Shown here piece after piece: positions 33,151 to 43,256 of a stretch of 64,000 nucleotides of DNA; the first letter of the stretch is position 1; the number at the start of each line of letters is the position of its first letter. This DNA comes from Ktedonobacteria bacterium (lineage in GTDB: Bacteria > Chloroflexota > Ktedonobacteria > Ktedonobacterales > JACDGC01). A program made the position numbers and the translations under genes. The notes below the pieces were generated by a model. That model worked only from the letters and a program-made list of their open reading frames with translations. It was not told where the DNA came from and searched no databases. Location of the stretch: the NCBI GenBank assembly GCA_027459785.1, contig DAIDGU010000026.1:62001-126000 (forward strand), given 5' to 3'.

Positions 33151-34278
33151 ATGGAAGCGCGCATTATCACCGACCGCAAGCAGTGGAACCAGTTCGTCCG
33201 TGACACGCCGACGGGGCATCTGTGCCAGACGTATGAGTGGGCGGAGCATGGGGAAGATCCGGCGGCGCGGGCGCAGGCGTTGCGCGTGGGCGTGCTGGAT
33301 GGCGACCGGCTGGTGGGGGCCGTGCTGCTGCTGCGCAGCAAGCTCGCCGGCGTGCCGGGCGCGCTCTATTACGCGCCGCGTGGCCCCGTCGTCCCCGCAG
33401 CCGACGGTCCCGTGTTGCCGCTGTTGATGCAGACGGCGGCGCGGCTGGCGCGCAAGGGGGGCGGCTTCGCGTTGCGCGTGGAACCGAATATGCCTGACGA
33501 CGAGCCACAGTGGCGCGCGGCCTTCGAGCGGCTGGGCTTCCATACCTCGCCCCATGTCATCTATCTGCGCAACACCTGGATTCTGGACGTGCGCCCCACC
33601 GAAAAGCAACTGCTGGACGACATGAAGCAAACGTGGCGCTATAACATCGGCAAGACGGGCCGCAGCGGCGTCACCATCCGCCAGGGAACGACGGAGGCCG
33701 ACCTCGCCATCTTCTACACCTTGCAAGCGGAAACGGCCCAGCGCGAACACTTCTATCTCTATCCCCAGTCGGTCTTCCGTGACATGCTGGACCACTATGC
33801 CCCGGAGGCTGCCGCGCGCGATGCCACCGCCATCCTCACGCTGCTGATCGCCGAATACGAGGGGAAGCCGCTGGCCGCGACGACGGTGGCGACCTTCGGC
33901 AAGTGGGCGTGGAGCATGCACACCGGCATCACCAGCGACGCCCAGGCGCGCAAACTGCGCCCGAATTACCTGCTGCAATGGGAGGCGATCCGCTGGGCCA
34001 AAGCCCAGGGCTGCGACTTCTTTGATTTTCGCAACATCCCGGAAGTGTTGGCAGAGGGCCAGCCGATGTACGGCGTCTACGAATTCAAGAAGGGCTTCGG
34101 TGGCTTCTTTCACCGCGTCATGCCCACGATGGAACTGGTGCTGAATCCGCTCGTCTACTACCCCTACACCTGGGCGCTGGACCTGCGCGACACGTTGCGC
34201 GCCCGCCGCCATCCCGCCGCCTCCACGCCCAGCAGCGACGAGGCCGCCCCCACGGCTGAAACCGCCGCTCCCGCCTAG
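33151..34278 (+). CDS. FemAB-family aminoacyltransferase (peptidoglycan bridge or lipid II modification)
   Basis: 375 residues. Tandem GNAT fold of the Fem family: SGHLCQTYEW-like start (TPTGHLCQTYEWAEHG), RLVGAVLLLRSKL, YAPRGPVV, and the second-half hallmark DMKQTWRYNIGKTGRSGV, then GKPLAATTVATFGKWAWSMHTG, LLQWEAIRWAKAQGCDFFDF and GVYEFKKGFGG. Such enzymes use aminoacyl-tRNA to add amino acids to the muropeptide stem. A role in cell-wall modification is likely but tRNA and acceptor specificity cannot be read. Pro/Ala-rich tail of about 30 residues. Has its own extended -10 promoter. Confidence 0.88.
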   Translation: MEARIITDRKQWNQFVRDTPTGHLCQTYEWAEHGEDPAARAQALRVGVLDGDRLVGAVLLLRSKLAGVPGALYYAPRGPVVPAADGPVLPLLMQTAARLARKGGGFALRVEPNMPDDEPQWRAAFERLGFHTSPHVIYLRNTWILDVRPTEKQLLDDMKQTWRYNIGKTGRSGVTIRQGTTEADLAIFYTLQAETAQREHFYLYPQSVFRDMLDHYAPEAAARDATAILTLLIAEYEGKPLAATTVATFGKWAWSMHTGITSDAQARKLRPNYLLQWEAIRWAKAQGCDFFDFRNIPEVLAEGQPMYGVYEFKKGFGGFFHRVMPTMELVLNPLVYYPYTWALDLRDTLRARRHPAASTPSSDEAAPTAETAAPA

Positions 34279-34303
34279 CGCAATTTGCAGGGGCATCGAG
34301 CAT

Positions 34304-34338
34304 GCGGGCCACATTGATTGAAACCAACATGCGCGCCG
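34304..34338. repeat. Dispersed repeat D (copy at 39138)
   Basis: The word ATTGATTGAAACCAACATGC flanked by GCGGGC and GCGCGCC recurs at 39138-39171 as ATTGATCGAAACCAATGTGC with the same flanks. Confidence 0.55.
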
Positions 34339-34431
34339 CCACCCCGCCGTCAAGTTTGCCTGCTTGGACTGTAGGTACTTTCTTTGCGCCGTAGCCAGTA
34401 ATGCTGGCCTTATTTAAGGTGGCGGGTGGGG

Positions 34432-36732
34432 CTACGGGCGGCGCGGCACACGCCGCGCGATCTGGCGCAGCAACCGGTCGCGTACCGCGCGCCAGCGCTC
34501 GCTCAGCGTCGCCGGATCGGGCGCATCAGGCGCCCAGCGTTCACGCACATACAGTTCGGTGATCGCCGCGATCTCTTCGCGCTGATCGGGAATCTGCGCG
34601 GCCAGCGCCGCGCCATACTCCGCCGCCGTCTGCGCCGGCCTGGGACGCACGCCCGCCAGCCGCCCCAGCACCGTCATCCGCGCGAAGGTGCGGCTGATCG
34701 GCGAGAACTTGCGGAAGAGCAGTCGCCACCAGAGCGCCAAGGCCAGTGCCACCAGCAAGAGCAGCGCGATCAGGGTACTCAGCGAAAGCGTCACCGCGCC
34801 TACCACGGCGTTGCCGGGGCCGACGGCAGGCCCAACCACCGGCGCTTGCGGCGTGGTCGTAGTGCCGTGCGTTGGCTGCTTCGGCGTGGGGTTCGGACGA
34901 TTCTTCGGCGGTCCCGGCGGCTCGTTAGTCGTCCCCACCGGATTTTTCACCGGACGCGGGAAGGCGTGATCGCTGAACGTTACCGACGGCTCGAAGTTGA
35001 TCCAGCCATAGCCGGGGAAGTAGACCTGCACCCAGGCATGCGCCGCCGTCCCCATCACACTGTAACTATTCGTCTTGACATCAAAGGAGCCGGTGATGAA
35101 GCCTTCCACCTCGCGGGCCGGGAAGCCCAGTTCGCGGGCCATCATCACCATCCCGGTCGAAAACCACGTGCAATAGCCAGTGCGCTGCTGCAACAGGAAC
35201 GCCGCCGCGTCGGTGCCAGCCGGCACATCAGGATTCTGCGTCGAGTAGGTAAATCCGTCAGTGACGAAGTGCGCGATGATACCTTCGAGCTTGTCGTACA
35301 TCGTCGTCTTGTCTTGCGTCCAAGAGAGAGCCGCCGCGCGCACCGGATCATTCGGATCGTTTTTCAGGTCATTGGGTAACTGGGTGTATTGCGCCAATAG
35401 CGCCGAGGGATAGAGGTCCGGACGGGCGTCGGGAGCGGCGACATTGCGCAGATCTGCCGCCGTCGCGGTGGAGACATACGAGACTTCCTGATACACTTGC
35501 CCGTTTTTCAGCGGCGGCTGCGTCTGCCAGTCGATGTAGGAGCCGACAGCATCCTGCGTGTCCAGCCCGATGCCGTCGCTATGGATGACGGTCGGCAGCG
35601 AGAACGAATCCGGCTCAGCCAGGCCATAGATGCCGGAGCCATCCGGCGCGTTGATGATATGAATCGTCGCCGTAACGAGGCTGAAATCTTTCGTTTCCGG
35701 TGCCAGCGACGTATTGGCTGGCAGCGTGAAGGTCTTGATCCCGCTCTGCGTTTGCGACCATTTATGGCCATCGAAATGATCGAATGTCACGGCTTGCAGA
35801 TAACTATTGGATATATCGTTGGTGGTATAGGTCAGCACGGGGATATCGGGTAGGTTGACCGAACCTTGAATCGAGAGATCGCCGCCGAAGGCCACGCGGT
35901 CGAGGCGACTCTTGCCGCCGTCGATATGAAACAAGCGCCCGAAGGTATTTTGCACACCCTGCCACGGCGACTGCGGCCCGCTCCACAGATCTTGCAATTG
36001 TCCATTGATCAGGTTGCTCGGCAAAGTGGCGGCGAGGATGACGACAACGATGATGAAGATCACGCCCGCCTGCATGAAATCCCAACTCAACTCCGACGGG
36101 TAGCGCAACCCCTTGCTGCGCCAGATGCGCATGCGTTCCACGAGGTTGAAGCGCACGATCAGCATGAGCGCGGTCAACAAGAAGATGACGGCGTAGATCG
36201 TCTTGTCATCGGCGGCATAGTTCAGATTGATCAGCAGCACGACGCCATTCGCCGCCGCCGCCAGCCAGGGGCTGCGCGAGCGAAAGATCAGCCACATGCT
36301 GACATAGCCGAGCAACATCGTCAGGATGGCCAAAAAAAGCAAGAAGATGGCGTCGTCGGTGCTGGCCGTGCCAGCGCGCGCAGTGCCGCTCCACGCCAGC
36401 AAGTGCCGCCACAGCACGCCCACATGACCGCCCTCATCCGCCTGGGCTGTCTGGTAAAAGGCGAAGACGATGCCCAGCGACAGCGCAGGGATGTCGGCCA
36501 GCCACTGCGGCACGCGGCGTTGCTTCGCCAGGATGAAGCCCAGCAGCATGCCGACCAGCGTCGTCGCCGTCAGAATACCCGAACCAGCGGTCCACGCCAG
36601 ACTTTGGATGCAGCCGACGGTAATGAGGACCAGCACCGCCGCGAAGATCACGGTCGTCCAGCCTTCCGACGGGCTGAGCGGGAACGGTAAGCCCCGTTTG
36701 GGCGGCGCTGCCGTCTGCGTTGTCGTTGCCAT
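34432..36732 (-). CDS. TgpA-like membrane transglutaminase (DUF3488-transglutaminase-DUF4129)
   Basis: 766 residues from ATG 36732 (AGGTAGG at 7 nt; the GTG two codons earlier is too close to it). About seven N-terminal helices (residues 25-235), a large extracytoplasmic part with the transglutaminase-like core, and a C-terminal Pro/Thr stalk, helix and cytoplasmic domain. Catalytic Cys in RTGYCTWFSTGM, His in AHAWVQVYFPGYGW; the third position is INFEPS, a Glu where many relatives carry Asp. Third gene of the MoxR / DUF58 / transglutaminase cluster, which is widespread and thought to work in envelope protein maturation or stress. Confidence 0.88.
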   Translation of the reverse strand: MATTTQTAAPPKRGLPFPLSPSEGWTTVIFAAVLVLITVGCIQSLAWTAGSGILTATTLVGMLLGFILAKQRRVPQWLADIPALSLGIVFAFYQTAQADEGGHVGVLWRHLLAWSGTARAGTASTDDAIFLLFLAILTMLLGYVSMWLIFRSRSPWLAAAANGVVLLINLNYAADDKTIYAVIFLLTALMLIVRFNLVERMRIWRSKGLRYPSELSWDFMQAGVIFIIVVVILAATLPSNLINGQLQDLWSGPQSPWQGVQNTFGRLFHIDGGKSRLDRVAFGGDLSIQGSVNLPDIPVLTYTTNDISNSYLQAVTFDHFDGHKWSQTQSGIKTFTLPANTSLAPETKDFSLVTATIHIINAPDGSGIYGLAEPDSFSLPTVIHSDGIGLDTQDAVGSYIDWQTQPPLKNGQVYQEVSYVSTATAADLRNVAAPDARPDLYPSALLAQYTQLPNDLKNDPNDPVRAAALSWTQDKTTMYDKLEGIIAHFVTDGFTYSTQNPDVPAGTDAAAFLLQQRTGYCTWFSTGMVMMARELGFPAREVEGFITGSFDVKTNSYSVMGTAAHAWVQVYFPGYGWINFEPSVTFSDHAFPRPVKNPVGTTNEPPGPPKNRPNPTPKQPTHGTTTTPQAPVVGPAVGPGNAVVGAVTLSLSTLIALLLLVALALALWWRLLFRKFSPISRTFARMTVLGRLAGVRPRPAQTAAEYGAALAAQIPDQREEIAAITELYVRERWAPDAPDPATLSERWRAVRDRLLRQIARRVPRRP

Positions 36733-36831
36733 AGCCACGCCTACCTAATTTCATTCATCCGCCACATGCGCGTGCATAGGGGCGGAAAAAGCGCGATCAT
36801 CGCGGATCGTATCACAATAAAGTTGCTCGTG

Positions 36832-38028
36832 CTAGCGCGTGCTGATCCCGGTTTCCAGCGTTTCCGTGAGCGCCTGGCCTTGCTGCACGGTCAGGATGGG
36901 AACGCCCGCGCCGACCAGATATTCCAGGGTGTCGTCCAGGCTGCGCGCGGTGCCGAAGCTGGCGGCATCCAGCAGGACAACGCTGGCATGCACCCCCCGG
37001 CGTTCGAGCAGGCGCAAACCCATCGCCCACTCCGTTTCGGGCGAGGCCGTGATGACGATGAGCGCGCTATTGCGCATGAATTTCGTCTCGTGCAGGTTCA
37101 GCAATTCGGCCAGGGGCGGCGTGCTGCCGCCATGCGTCACCGCCAGGATCTCCAGCGTGCGGTCGAGTTGGCGCACACCTCGGTCGATGTGCAGCAGCGA
37201 GTCGTGGCCGTCATTGACGATGAGGCCGAGCGAAAGATCGCTATAGAGAAAGTAGTTCGCCAGCGTCGCGGCGATGGTCACGCCGTACTCTTCGGTCGAT
37301 TCTTTGCCGCGCCCGCGCTGAAAGCGGTCATCCAGGTCGAGGACGATCCACACGTCGATGGTGGGGTCGAGGTCGAACTCTTTCACCATCAATTGGCCGA
37401 TGCGGGCGCTGGTGGGCCAGTGGATGCGCGAAAGGGCATCGCCCGGCAGGTATTCGCGCACGGTGACGGCGTTCGTCGTCGTCTGCAAGGAACGCTGCGA
37501 GCCGCGCCCGCGCCCCGGCATCGCGCCGGGGAAAAGATTGAAGCCCTTGATCGGCAGGATCTGCGGCAGGACGATCAGTTCGCGTTGGCTGGCCAGCGGG
37601 ATCGTGCGGGTATAGATGCCCATCGGATCGCCGATGGTGGCCGTCACCGGCCCCAGGAAGAAGCGCCCCCGGTGGGTGCAGGTGGTGCGCACGCGCCAGT
37701 CGATGCGCTTGCGCCCGCCCATGCTGGCGACATACCCGGCGTGATGCCCCGGCAGCGTGGAATTATCCGTCACCTGCACCCAGAGCTTGGGCAGTCGGGA
37801 GCGATTTTCCAGGCGCAGGCGCTCTTCCAGCACCTCGCCCATCTGCGCCCGCCCGCCGGGCAGGGTGCGCGCGAAGGCCAGCCCCCGGCTGCCCCAATTG
37901 GAGAACAGCGCCGAGCCGAGCGCCGTCAGCACCAGCACCCAGAAGACCAGATACATCGGGTGCCAGCCGGACGCCAACGCCGCCAAGCCGACGACAGCGA
38001 TGGCGAGGTACATCTGCCAGGGACGCAT
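36832..38028 (-). CDS. DUF58 domain protein (VWA-like)
   Basis: 398 residues from ATG 38028 (GGCGG 8 nt upstream; GTG 38037 is possible). Two N-terminal helices (residues 10-45), a beta-rich region with an RGRFxLGPVTATIGDPMGIY stretch, then the DUF58 signature VREYLPGDALSRIHWPTSAR, and a C-terminal VWA-like half beginning VWIVLDLDD. The DxDD metal-site-like residues are visible. In many bacteria this protein is encoded between a MoxR ATPase and a transglutaminase, as here. Membrane-bound partner of the MoxR chaperone; exact job unknown. Confidence 0.9.
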   Translation of the reverse strand: MRPWQMYLAIAVVGLAALASGWHPMYLVFWVLVLTALGSALFSNWGSRGLAFARTLPGGRAQMGEVLEERLRLENRSRLPKLWVQVTDNSTLPGHHAGYVASMGGRKRIDWRVRTTCTHRGRFFLGPVTATIGDPMGIYTRTIPLASQRELIVLPQILPIKGFNLFPGAMPGRGRGSQRSLQTTTNAVTVREYLPGDALSRIHWPTSARIGQLMVKEFDLDPTIDVWIVLDLDDRFQRGRGKESTEEYGVTIAATLANYFLYSDLSLGLIVNDGHDSLLHIDRGVRQLDRTLEILAVTHGGSTPPLAELLNLHETKFMRNSALIVITASPETEWAMGLRLLERRGVHASVVLLDAASFGTARSLDDTLEYLVGAGVPILTVQQGQALTETLETGISTR

Positions 38029-38048
38029 AGGGATCACCGCCTACCATC

Positions 38049-39035
38049 TTACCGCCTGAAATTGGCCGGGGTATCCGGCGAGGCGACCTGCGCCATCACT
38101 TCTTCGAGGATCGCGGTGGCCGTAACGCGCCGTTGCCGCGCGGCGGGCGCGACGATGATGCGATGGGCCAGCGTGGCTGGCACCAGCAGCTTCACGTCGT
38201 CCGGGCGCACGTAACTGCGCCCGCGCATGGCGGCGAGTACCTGCGAGGTGCGATACAGCGCCAGCGAGCCGCGCGGGCTGGCTCCCAAATAGGCGTTCGG
38301 ATGTTGGCGCGTCGCGGCGACGATATCGACGATGTACTGCGCGATCTCGCGCTTGACGGCCACATCGCGCACAGCGGCCTGCATCTGCTGCAACTCCTCG
38401 CCGGAGATCACCTGGCCCAGCGTCTCCAGCGGGTGCTGGCGCTGCTGCCGCGCCAGGATGTCTACCTCGTCGGCAGGCTGGGGGTAGCCCAGGCTGATGT
38501 TCATCAGAAAGCGGTCGAGCTGCGCTTCGGGCAGGGGGAACGTGCCTTCATACTCGATGGGGTTCTGCGTCGCCATCACCAGGAAGGGCTGCGGTAACTT
38601 ATACGTGGTGCCATCGACGGTGATCTGCCCCTCTTCCATCGCTTCCAGCAGGGCGGACTGCGTCTTCGGCGTAGCGCGGTTGATCTCGTCGGCCAGCACG
38701 AACTGGCTGAAGATCGGCCCAGGGCGATATTCGAAATTGTCGGTCTTCTGATTGAAGATCGAAACGCCGGTCACGTCGCTGGGCAGCAGGTCCGGCGTGA
38801 ATTGGATGCGCTTGAACGTGCAGCCGATGGAGCGCGCGATGGCTTTGGTCAGCACGGTTTTGCCGACGCCGGGAACATCTTCGATGAGGACGTGACCCTG
38901 GCTCAGCACGGCGATCAGCGTCAGCCGCACGGCATCGTCCTTGCCCACGATCACCCGTTTGACGTTGGTGACGACGCGCTCGGTCAGGGTCTGAATCATC
39001 TGCACGGCGGCAGATGGCATTTCTTCGGTGATCAC
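38049..39035 (-). CDS. MoxR-family AAA+ ATPase
   Basis: 328 residues from a GTG at 39035; ATG five codons in is possible, and neither has a strong ribosome site. Walker [11 protein letters not shown] (near residue 55), Walker [16 protein letters not shown], sensor 1 [24 protein letters not shown] and sensor 2 [10 protein letters not shown] are all intact. MoxR proteins are hexameric chaperone-like ATPases acting on VWA-domain partners, here the DUF58 protein that starts 21 bp downstream. First gene of the three-gene operon. Confidence 0.94.
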   Translation of the reverse strand: MITEEMPSAAVQMIQTLTERVVTNVKRVIVGKDDAVRLTLIAVLSQGHVLIEDVPGVGKTVLTKAIARSIGCTFKRIQFTPDLLPSDVTGVSIFNQKTDNFEYRPGPIFSQFVLADEINRATPKTQSALLEAMEEGQITVDGTTYKLPQPFLVMATQNPIEYEGTFPLPEAQLDRFLMNISLGYPQPADEVDILARQQRQHPLETLGQVISGEELQQMQAAVRDVAVKREIAQYIVDIVAATRQHPNAYLGASPRGSLALYRTSQVLAAMRGRSYVRPDDVKLLVPATLAHRIIVAPAARQRRVTATAILEEVMAQVASPDTPANFRR

Positions 39036-39137
39036 TGTAGCTTATGGGGCGCGTCGCGCACCTGCGACGCACCACGCTCCTTTCACGAGACAACAACCGG
39101 GGCCAACAGGCCACCAAATGACGCTTCCGGCACACAG

Positions 39138-39171
39138 GCGGGCGGTATTGATCGAAACCAATGTGCGCGCC
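39138..39171. repeat. Dispersed repeat D, second copy
   Basis: Matches 34304-34338 in the ATTGAT(C/T)GAAACCAA core and in the GCGGGC and GCGCGCC flanks. Confidence 0.55.
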
Positions 39172-39190
39172 TAGGAGCGTTCCTCCACGG

Positions 39191-39211
39191 TGTAGGGGCG
39201 TACCCTTGTGG
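39191..39211. repeat. Dispersed repeat E (inverted copy at 58954)
   Basis: TGTAGGGGCGTACCCTTGTG, continuing into GG, is the exact reverse complement of 58954-58974. Confidence 0.6.
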
Positions 39212-39572
39212 CCACCCCCCCGTCGCGGATTGGCAGCGAACAAACCGGAACCAACATCATACAAGCAGTTGGATACGTTAAGATCTCTTTCGCCAAGTGT
39301 AGCACCGGCGTTGCTATGAAGCAAATGGCTGTGAGGGATCACCTCTCTTGACTAGGTGGCCGGAATGCCTGGTGTTATAAGAGACACACCAGAACAAAAC
39401 TATGGGACAATCTGAGATGTTTATACCATTGCTCTTTAAAACGATAGAGAAAGGAAAGCGCGATGATGCAGATTGACAAAAATAATGACGGTCATCGTTG
39501 CCCTGCAATCTCCAAGGGTTCACCCCTGCTCGGAACACGAACCCCCTTTGCCCCGCTGGCTCACCCGCGATG

Positions 39573-39581
39573 TGCTATGAT
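39573..39581 (+). promoter_or_regulatory. Extended -10 (TGCTATGAT) for acylphosphatase-gatCA
   Basis: Lies 49 bp before the acylphosphatase ATG; predicted start near 39588, in keeping with the window-wide TGCTAYANT promoter word. Confidence 0.45.
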
Positions 39582-39629
39582 GGAAGCAGCATTGCTGTAA
39601 CATCCCTACCGAAAGGCGGCAGGCACGCG

Positions 39630-39917
39630 ATGGCTTCCGCAGATGATGTCACCCTGACGGCGCTCGTCACCGGCGCGGTGCAGGGCGTCGGCTTTCGCGC
39701 CTTCGCGCAGCGCCAGGCGGCGGCGTTAGGGCTGCGCGGCTGGGCACGTAATCGGCCCGACGGCGTGGTCGAGGTCGTGGCGCGGGGACCACGCGAGGCC
39801 GTCACTCACTTGCTGGCCGCGCTGCGCCAGGGGCCGCGCTTCGCGCGAGTAGATCAGGTCAACGAAGATTGGTCGCCGCGCGATGATATTCCGTCAACGT
39901 TCACCATCAAGGACTAG
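39630..39917 (+). CDS. acyP: Acylphosphatase
   Basis: 95 residues, normal size. Hydrolyses acyl phosphates. The signature is present: [13 protein letters not shown] with catalytic Arg23, and [17 protein letters not shown] with catalytic Asn41. Start chosen at ATG 39630, at which the family fold begins; the longer reading from 39498 is unsupported. Followed after 18 bp by gatC, so it probably leads an acyP-gatC-gatA transcript. The link to tRNA amidation may be incidental. Confidence 0.93.
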   Translation: MASADDVTLTALVTGAVQGVGFRAFAQRQAAALGLRGWARNRPDGVVEVVARGPREAVTHLLAALRQGPRFARVDQVNEDWSPRDDIPSTFTIKD

Positions 39918-39935
39918 AAAGACAGAGAAACTTTT

Positions 39936-40223
39936 ATGAGCATCAGCCGCTCGGATGTCGAGCATATCGCCCTGCTGGCGCGCATGCGCCTGAGCGAAGA
40001 TGAACTGGCCCTCACGACCGACCAACTCGCGGGCATCCTGGAACACATCGCCGTGCTGCAAGAAGCCGACGTCAGCGATGTGCCGCCCAGCGCCGGCACC
40101 CTGCCGCCCATCGACCACTTCCGTCCCGACGCCACCGCGCCCTCGCTGCCGCCGGACAAGCTGCTGGCGAACGCGCCAGAGCGCGACGACAACTATCTGC
40201 GCGTGAAGGCGGTGCTGGAATAA
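39936..40223 (+). CDS. gatC: Aspartyl/glutamyl-tRNA amidotransferase subunit C
   Basis: 95 residues, full length. GatC pattern: ISRSDVEHIALLARMRLSED, then LAGILEHIAVLQEADVSDV, then a C-terminal DDNYLRVKAVLE. Stabilises GatA in the GatCAB complex that converts Glu-tRNA(Gln) and Asp-tRNA(Asn) to the amidated forms. Stop TAA overlaps the gatA ATG by one base. Confidence 0.94.
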   Translation: MSISRSDVEHIALLARMRLSEDELALTTDQLAGILEHIAVLQEADVSDVPPSAGTLPPIDHFRPDATAPSLPPDKLLANAPERDDNYLRVKAVLE

Positions 40224-41764
40224 TGACCACACCGACCACTCCCACCGAACCCTGGCGCTGGACCATCGCCGAGGCGGCGGAGAAGCTGCGCGCGAAAGAA
40301 ATTTCCTCGGTCGAACTGACGCAAGCGCACCTGGACCGCATCCAGGCCGTGGATGGCGCGGTCCATGCCTTCCTGACCGTCACGGCGGAGGCCGCGCTGG
40401 CCGAGGCTCAGACCGCCGACGCGCGGCTGGCGCAGGGCCGCGACCTCACGCCGCTCACCGGCATCCCGCTGGGCATCAAAGATGTGCTGGTGACGGAGGG
40501 CGTCACAACCACGGCGGGATCGCGCTTCCTGGAACATTTCGTGCCGCCGTATAGCGCCACCGTCGTGCAGCGGCTGCGCGCCGCCGGCGCGATCTCGCTG
40601 GGCAAGCTGAATATGGATGAGTTTGCGATGGGGTCGTCTACGGAGAACTCGGCGTATGGTCCCACGCACAACCCGTGGGATCTGGAGCGCGTGCCGGGCG
40701 GCAGCAGCGGCGGCTCGGCGGCGGCGGTGGCCGCGGGCGAAGCGATGGGGACGCTCGGCTCCGACACCGGCGGCTCCATTCGCCAACCCGCTGCGCTAAC
40801 CAACACCGTCGGCATGAAGACGACCTATGGCCGCGTCTCGCGCTTCGGCCTGATCGCCTTCGCCTCATCGCTGGATCAAATCGGCCCTTTCACGCGCACC
40901 GCGCGCGACTGCGCTTCGTTGCTGCAACACATCGCTGGCTACGATCCCAAAGACGCGACCTCGCTGGACGTGCCAGTGCCGGATTACGCCGCCATGCTCA
41001 CCGGCGACATCCAGGGCATGACCATCGGCATCCCCAAGGAATATTTCGTCGAGGGGACGGAGCCGGGCGTGGTCAAAGTCGTGGAAGAGGCCATCCAGAC
41101 GCTCAAAGGGCTGGGGGCAAACTTCATCGACATCTCGCTGCCCAACACGCGCTATGGCTTGCCGGCGTATTACATCATCGCGCCCGCCGAGGCCAGCGCC
41201 AACCTGGCGCGCTATGACGGCGTGAAGTACGGCCTGTCGCTGCGCGACGGCGCGGCGGACCTGCAAGACGCGCTGATGACGACGCGCCAGGCGGGTTTCG
41301 GCGCGGAAGTGCGCCGGCGCATCATGCTCGGCACCTACGCGCTCTCGTCCGGCTATTACGACGCCTATTACAAGCGCGCGGAGCAGGTGCGCACGCTCAT
41401 CCGCCGCGACTTCGACGCCGCTTTCGCCCGCTGCGACGCCATCATCTCGCCCACCTCGCCGACCGTCGCCTTCAAGATCGGTGCGCGGGTGGACGATCCC
41501 TACGCGATGTACCTGTCGGACCTCTTCACCATTCCGGCGAACCTGGCGGGCATCTGCGGCGTCTCGTTCCAGGGTGGCTTCAGCGATGGTCTGCCTGTGG
41601 GCGTGCAACTGCTGGGCCAGCCCTTCGCCGAGGGAACGCTCCTGCGCGTGGCCGACGCCTTCCAGCGCGTGACCGACTATCACACCCGCTGGCCGGAGCT
41701 GGCCGCATCCGCGCCAAAACCCAAGGCGACACGAACCAAGAAGAGCGCCGGCAAGGGCAAATGA
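40223..41764 (+). CDS. gatA: Aspartyl/glutamyl-tRNA amidotransferase subunit A
   Basis: 513 residues, slightly longer than the usual 485 because of a Lys-rich tail (KPKATRTKKSAGKGK). Amidase-signature enzyme releasing ammonia from glutamine for tRNA transamidation. Ser-cisSer-Lys triad: Lys86 (GIPLGIKDVLV), Ser161 (PGGSSGGS) and nucleophile Ser185 (SDTGGSIRQPA), spaced as in characterised GatA. Coupled to gatC through TAATG. gatB is not in the window. Followed by an inverted-repeat element. Confidence 0.96.
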   Translation: MTTPTTPTEPWRWTIAEAAEKLRAKEISSVELTQAHLDRIQAVDGAVHAFLTVTAEAALAEAQTADARLAQGRDLTPLTGIPLGIKDVLVTEGVTTTAGSRFLEHFVPPYSATVVQRLRAAGAISLGKLNMDEFAMGSSTENSAYGPTHNPWDLERVPGGSSGGSAAAVAAGEAMGTLGSDTGGSIRQPAALTNTVGMKTTYGRVSRFGLIAFASSLDQIGPFTRTARDCASLLQHIAGYDPKDATSLDVPVPDYAAMLTGDIQGMTIGIPKEYFVEGTEPGVVKVVEEAIQTLKGLGANFIDISLPNTRYGLPAYYIIAPAEASANLARYDGVKYGLSLRDGAADLQDALMTTRQAGFGAEVRRRIMLGTYALSSGYYDAYYKRAEQVRTLIRRDFDAAFARCDAIISPTSPTVAFKIGARVDDPYAMYLSDLFTIPANLAGICGVSFQGGFSDGLPVGVQLLGQPFAEGTLLRVADAFQRVTDYHTRWPELAASAPKPKATRTKKSAGKGK

Positions 41765-41773
41765 TGTCCTTCT

Positions 41774-41912
41774 CGAACACGAAAGCCACGAAAAACCACG
41801 AAAGTCACGAAAAGGCAAAGGAGACAGGAATGTCGAGTGCAAGCACAAGATAACTGTTCCCGTTTGCGCTTCTTTCGGATTTTTCGTGCGCTTTGCGTGG
41901 CCTTCGTGTTCG
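41774..41912. repeat. 139-bp inverted-repeat element (copy 1), MITE-like
   Basis: Starts CGAACACGAAAGCCACG and ends with the inverse, CGTGGCCTTCGTGTTCG; terminal repeats of 17 bp with one mismatch. The interior holds GTGCAAGCACAAG...TTTGCGCTT, shared with copy 2 at 43092, and an internal GACAGGAATGTC. No coding capacity. Confidence 0.75.
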
Positions 41913-42064
41913 CATAATTGCCGCCTGGTAACGCGCGGGTGATCTTGCATCTTTGCCAGCATTCACTTATACTGTCTCTAATCTGCGAGGCAGCGGGGTG
42001 TATGCCTGCTCGTCGATCTCGTACACAGGGGCAGGAACGCTATTCGGCGCGGAGGTGCGTTGCG

Positions 42065-43078
<1,014 letters not shown>

Positions 43079-43091
43079 GGATATTATTTTT

Positions 43092-43250
43092 CGAACACGA
43101 AAGCCACGAAAAGCGCACGAAGGCCACGAAAAAGCCAGGAAAATAAGGATATCGCGTGCAAGCGCAAAAGGCTTTTCCCATTTGCGCAAAGTTTTTCCCA
43201 TTTGCGCTTTTTTCGTGGCTTTCGAGAATTTTTCGTGGCTTTCGTGTTCG
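43092..43250. repeat. 159-bp inverted-repeat element (copy 2), MITE-like
   Basis: Perfect 21-bp terminal inverted repeats beginning CGAACACGAAAGCCACGAAA. The arms hold a second CACGAA-rich pair, and the interior GTGCAAGCGCAAAAGGC...TTTGCGC matches copy 1 at 41774. It ends 6 bp from the stop of the convergent aldo-keto reductase, so it may serve as its terminator. Confidence 0.8.
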
Positions 43251-43256
43251 ACTACC

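Larger units (their letters stand above)
39036..39629. other. 594-bp divergent intergenic region between moxR and acylphosphatase genes
   Basis: Carries repeat D (39138-39171) and repeat E (39191-39211), an AT-rich middle, and a weak 38-codon frame at 39464-39580 (MMQIDKIM...) preceded by GAAAGGAA. The extended -10 TGCTATGAT (39573-39581) lies at its right end. No family recognised for the small frame. Confidence 0.5.

Noticed and set aside
39314..39538. 74-codon minus-strand frame in the moxR-acylphosphatase gap
   Set aside because: No ribosome site, no recognisable motif, and it lies in an AT-rich non-coding-looking stretch.
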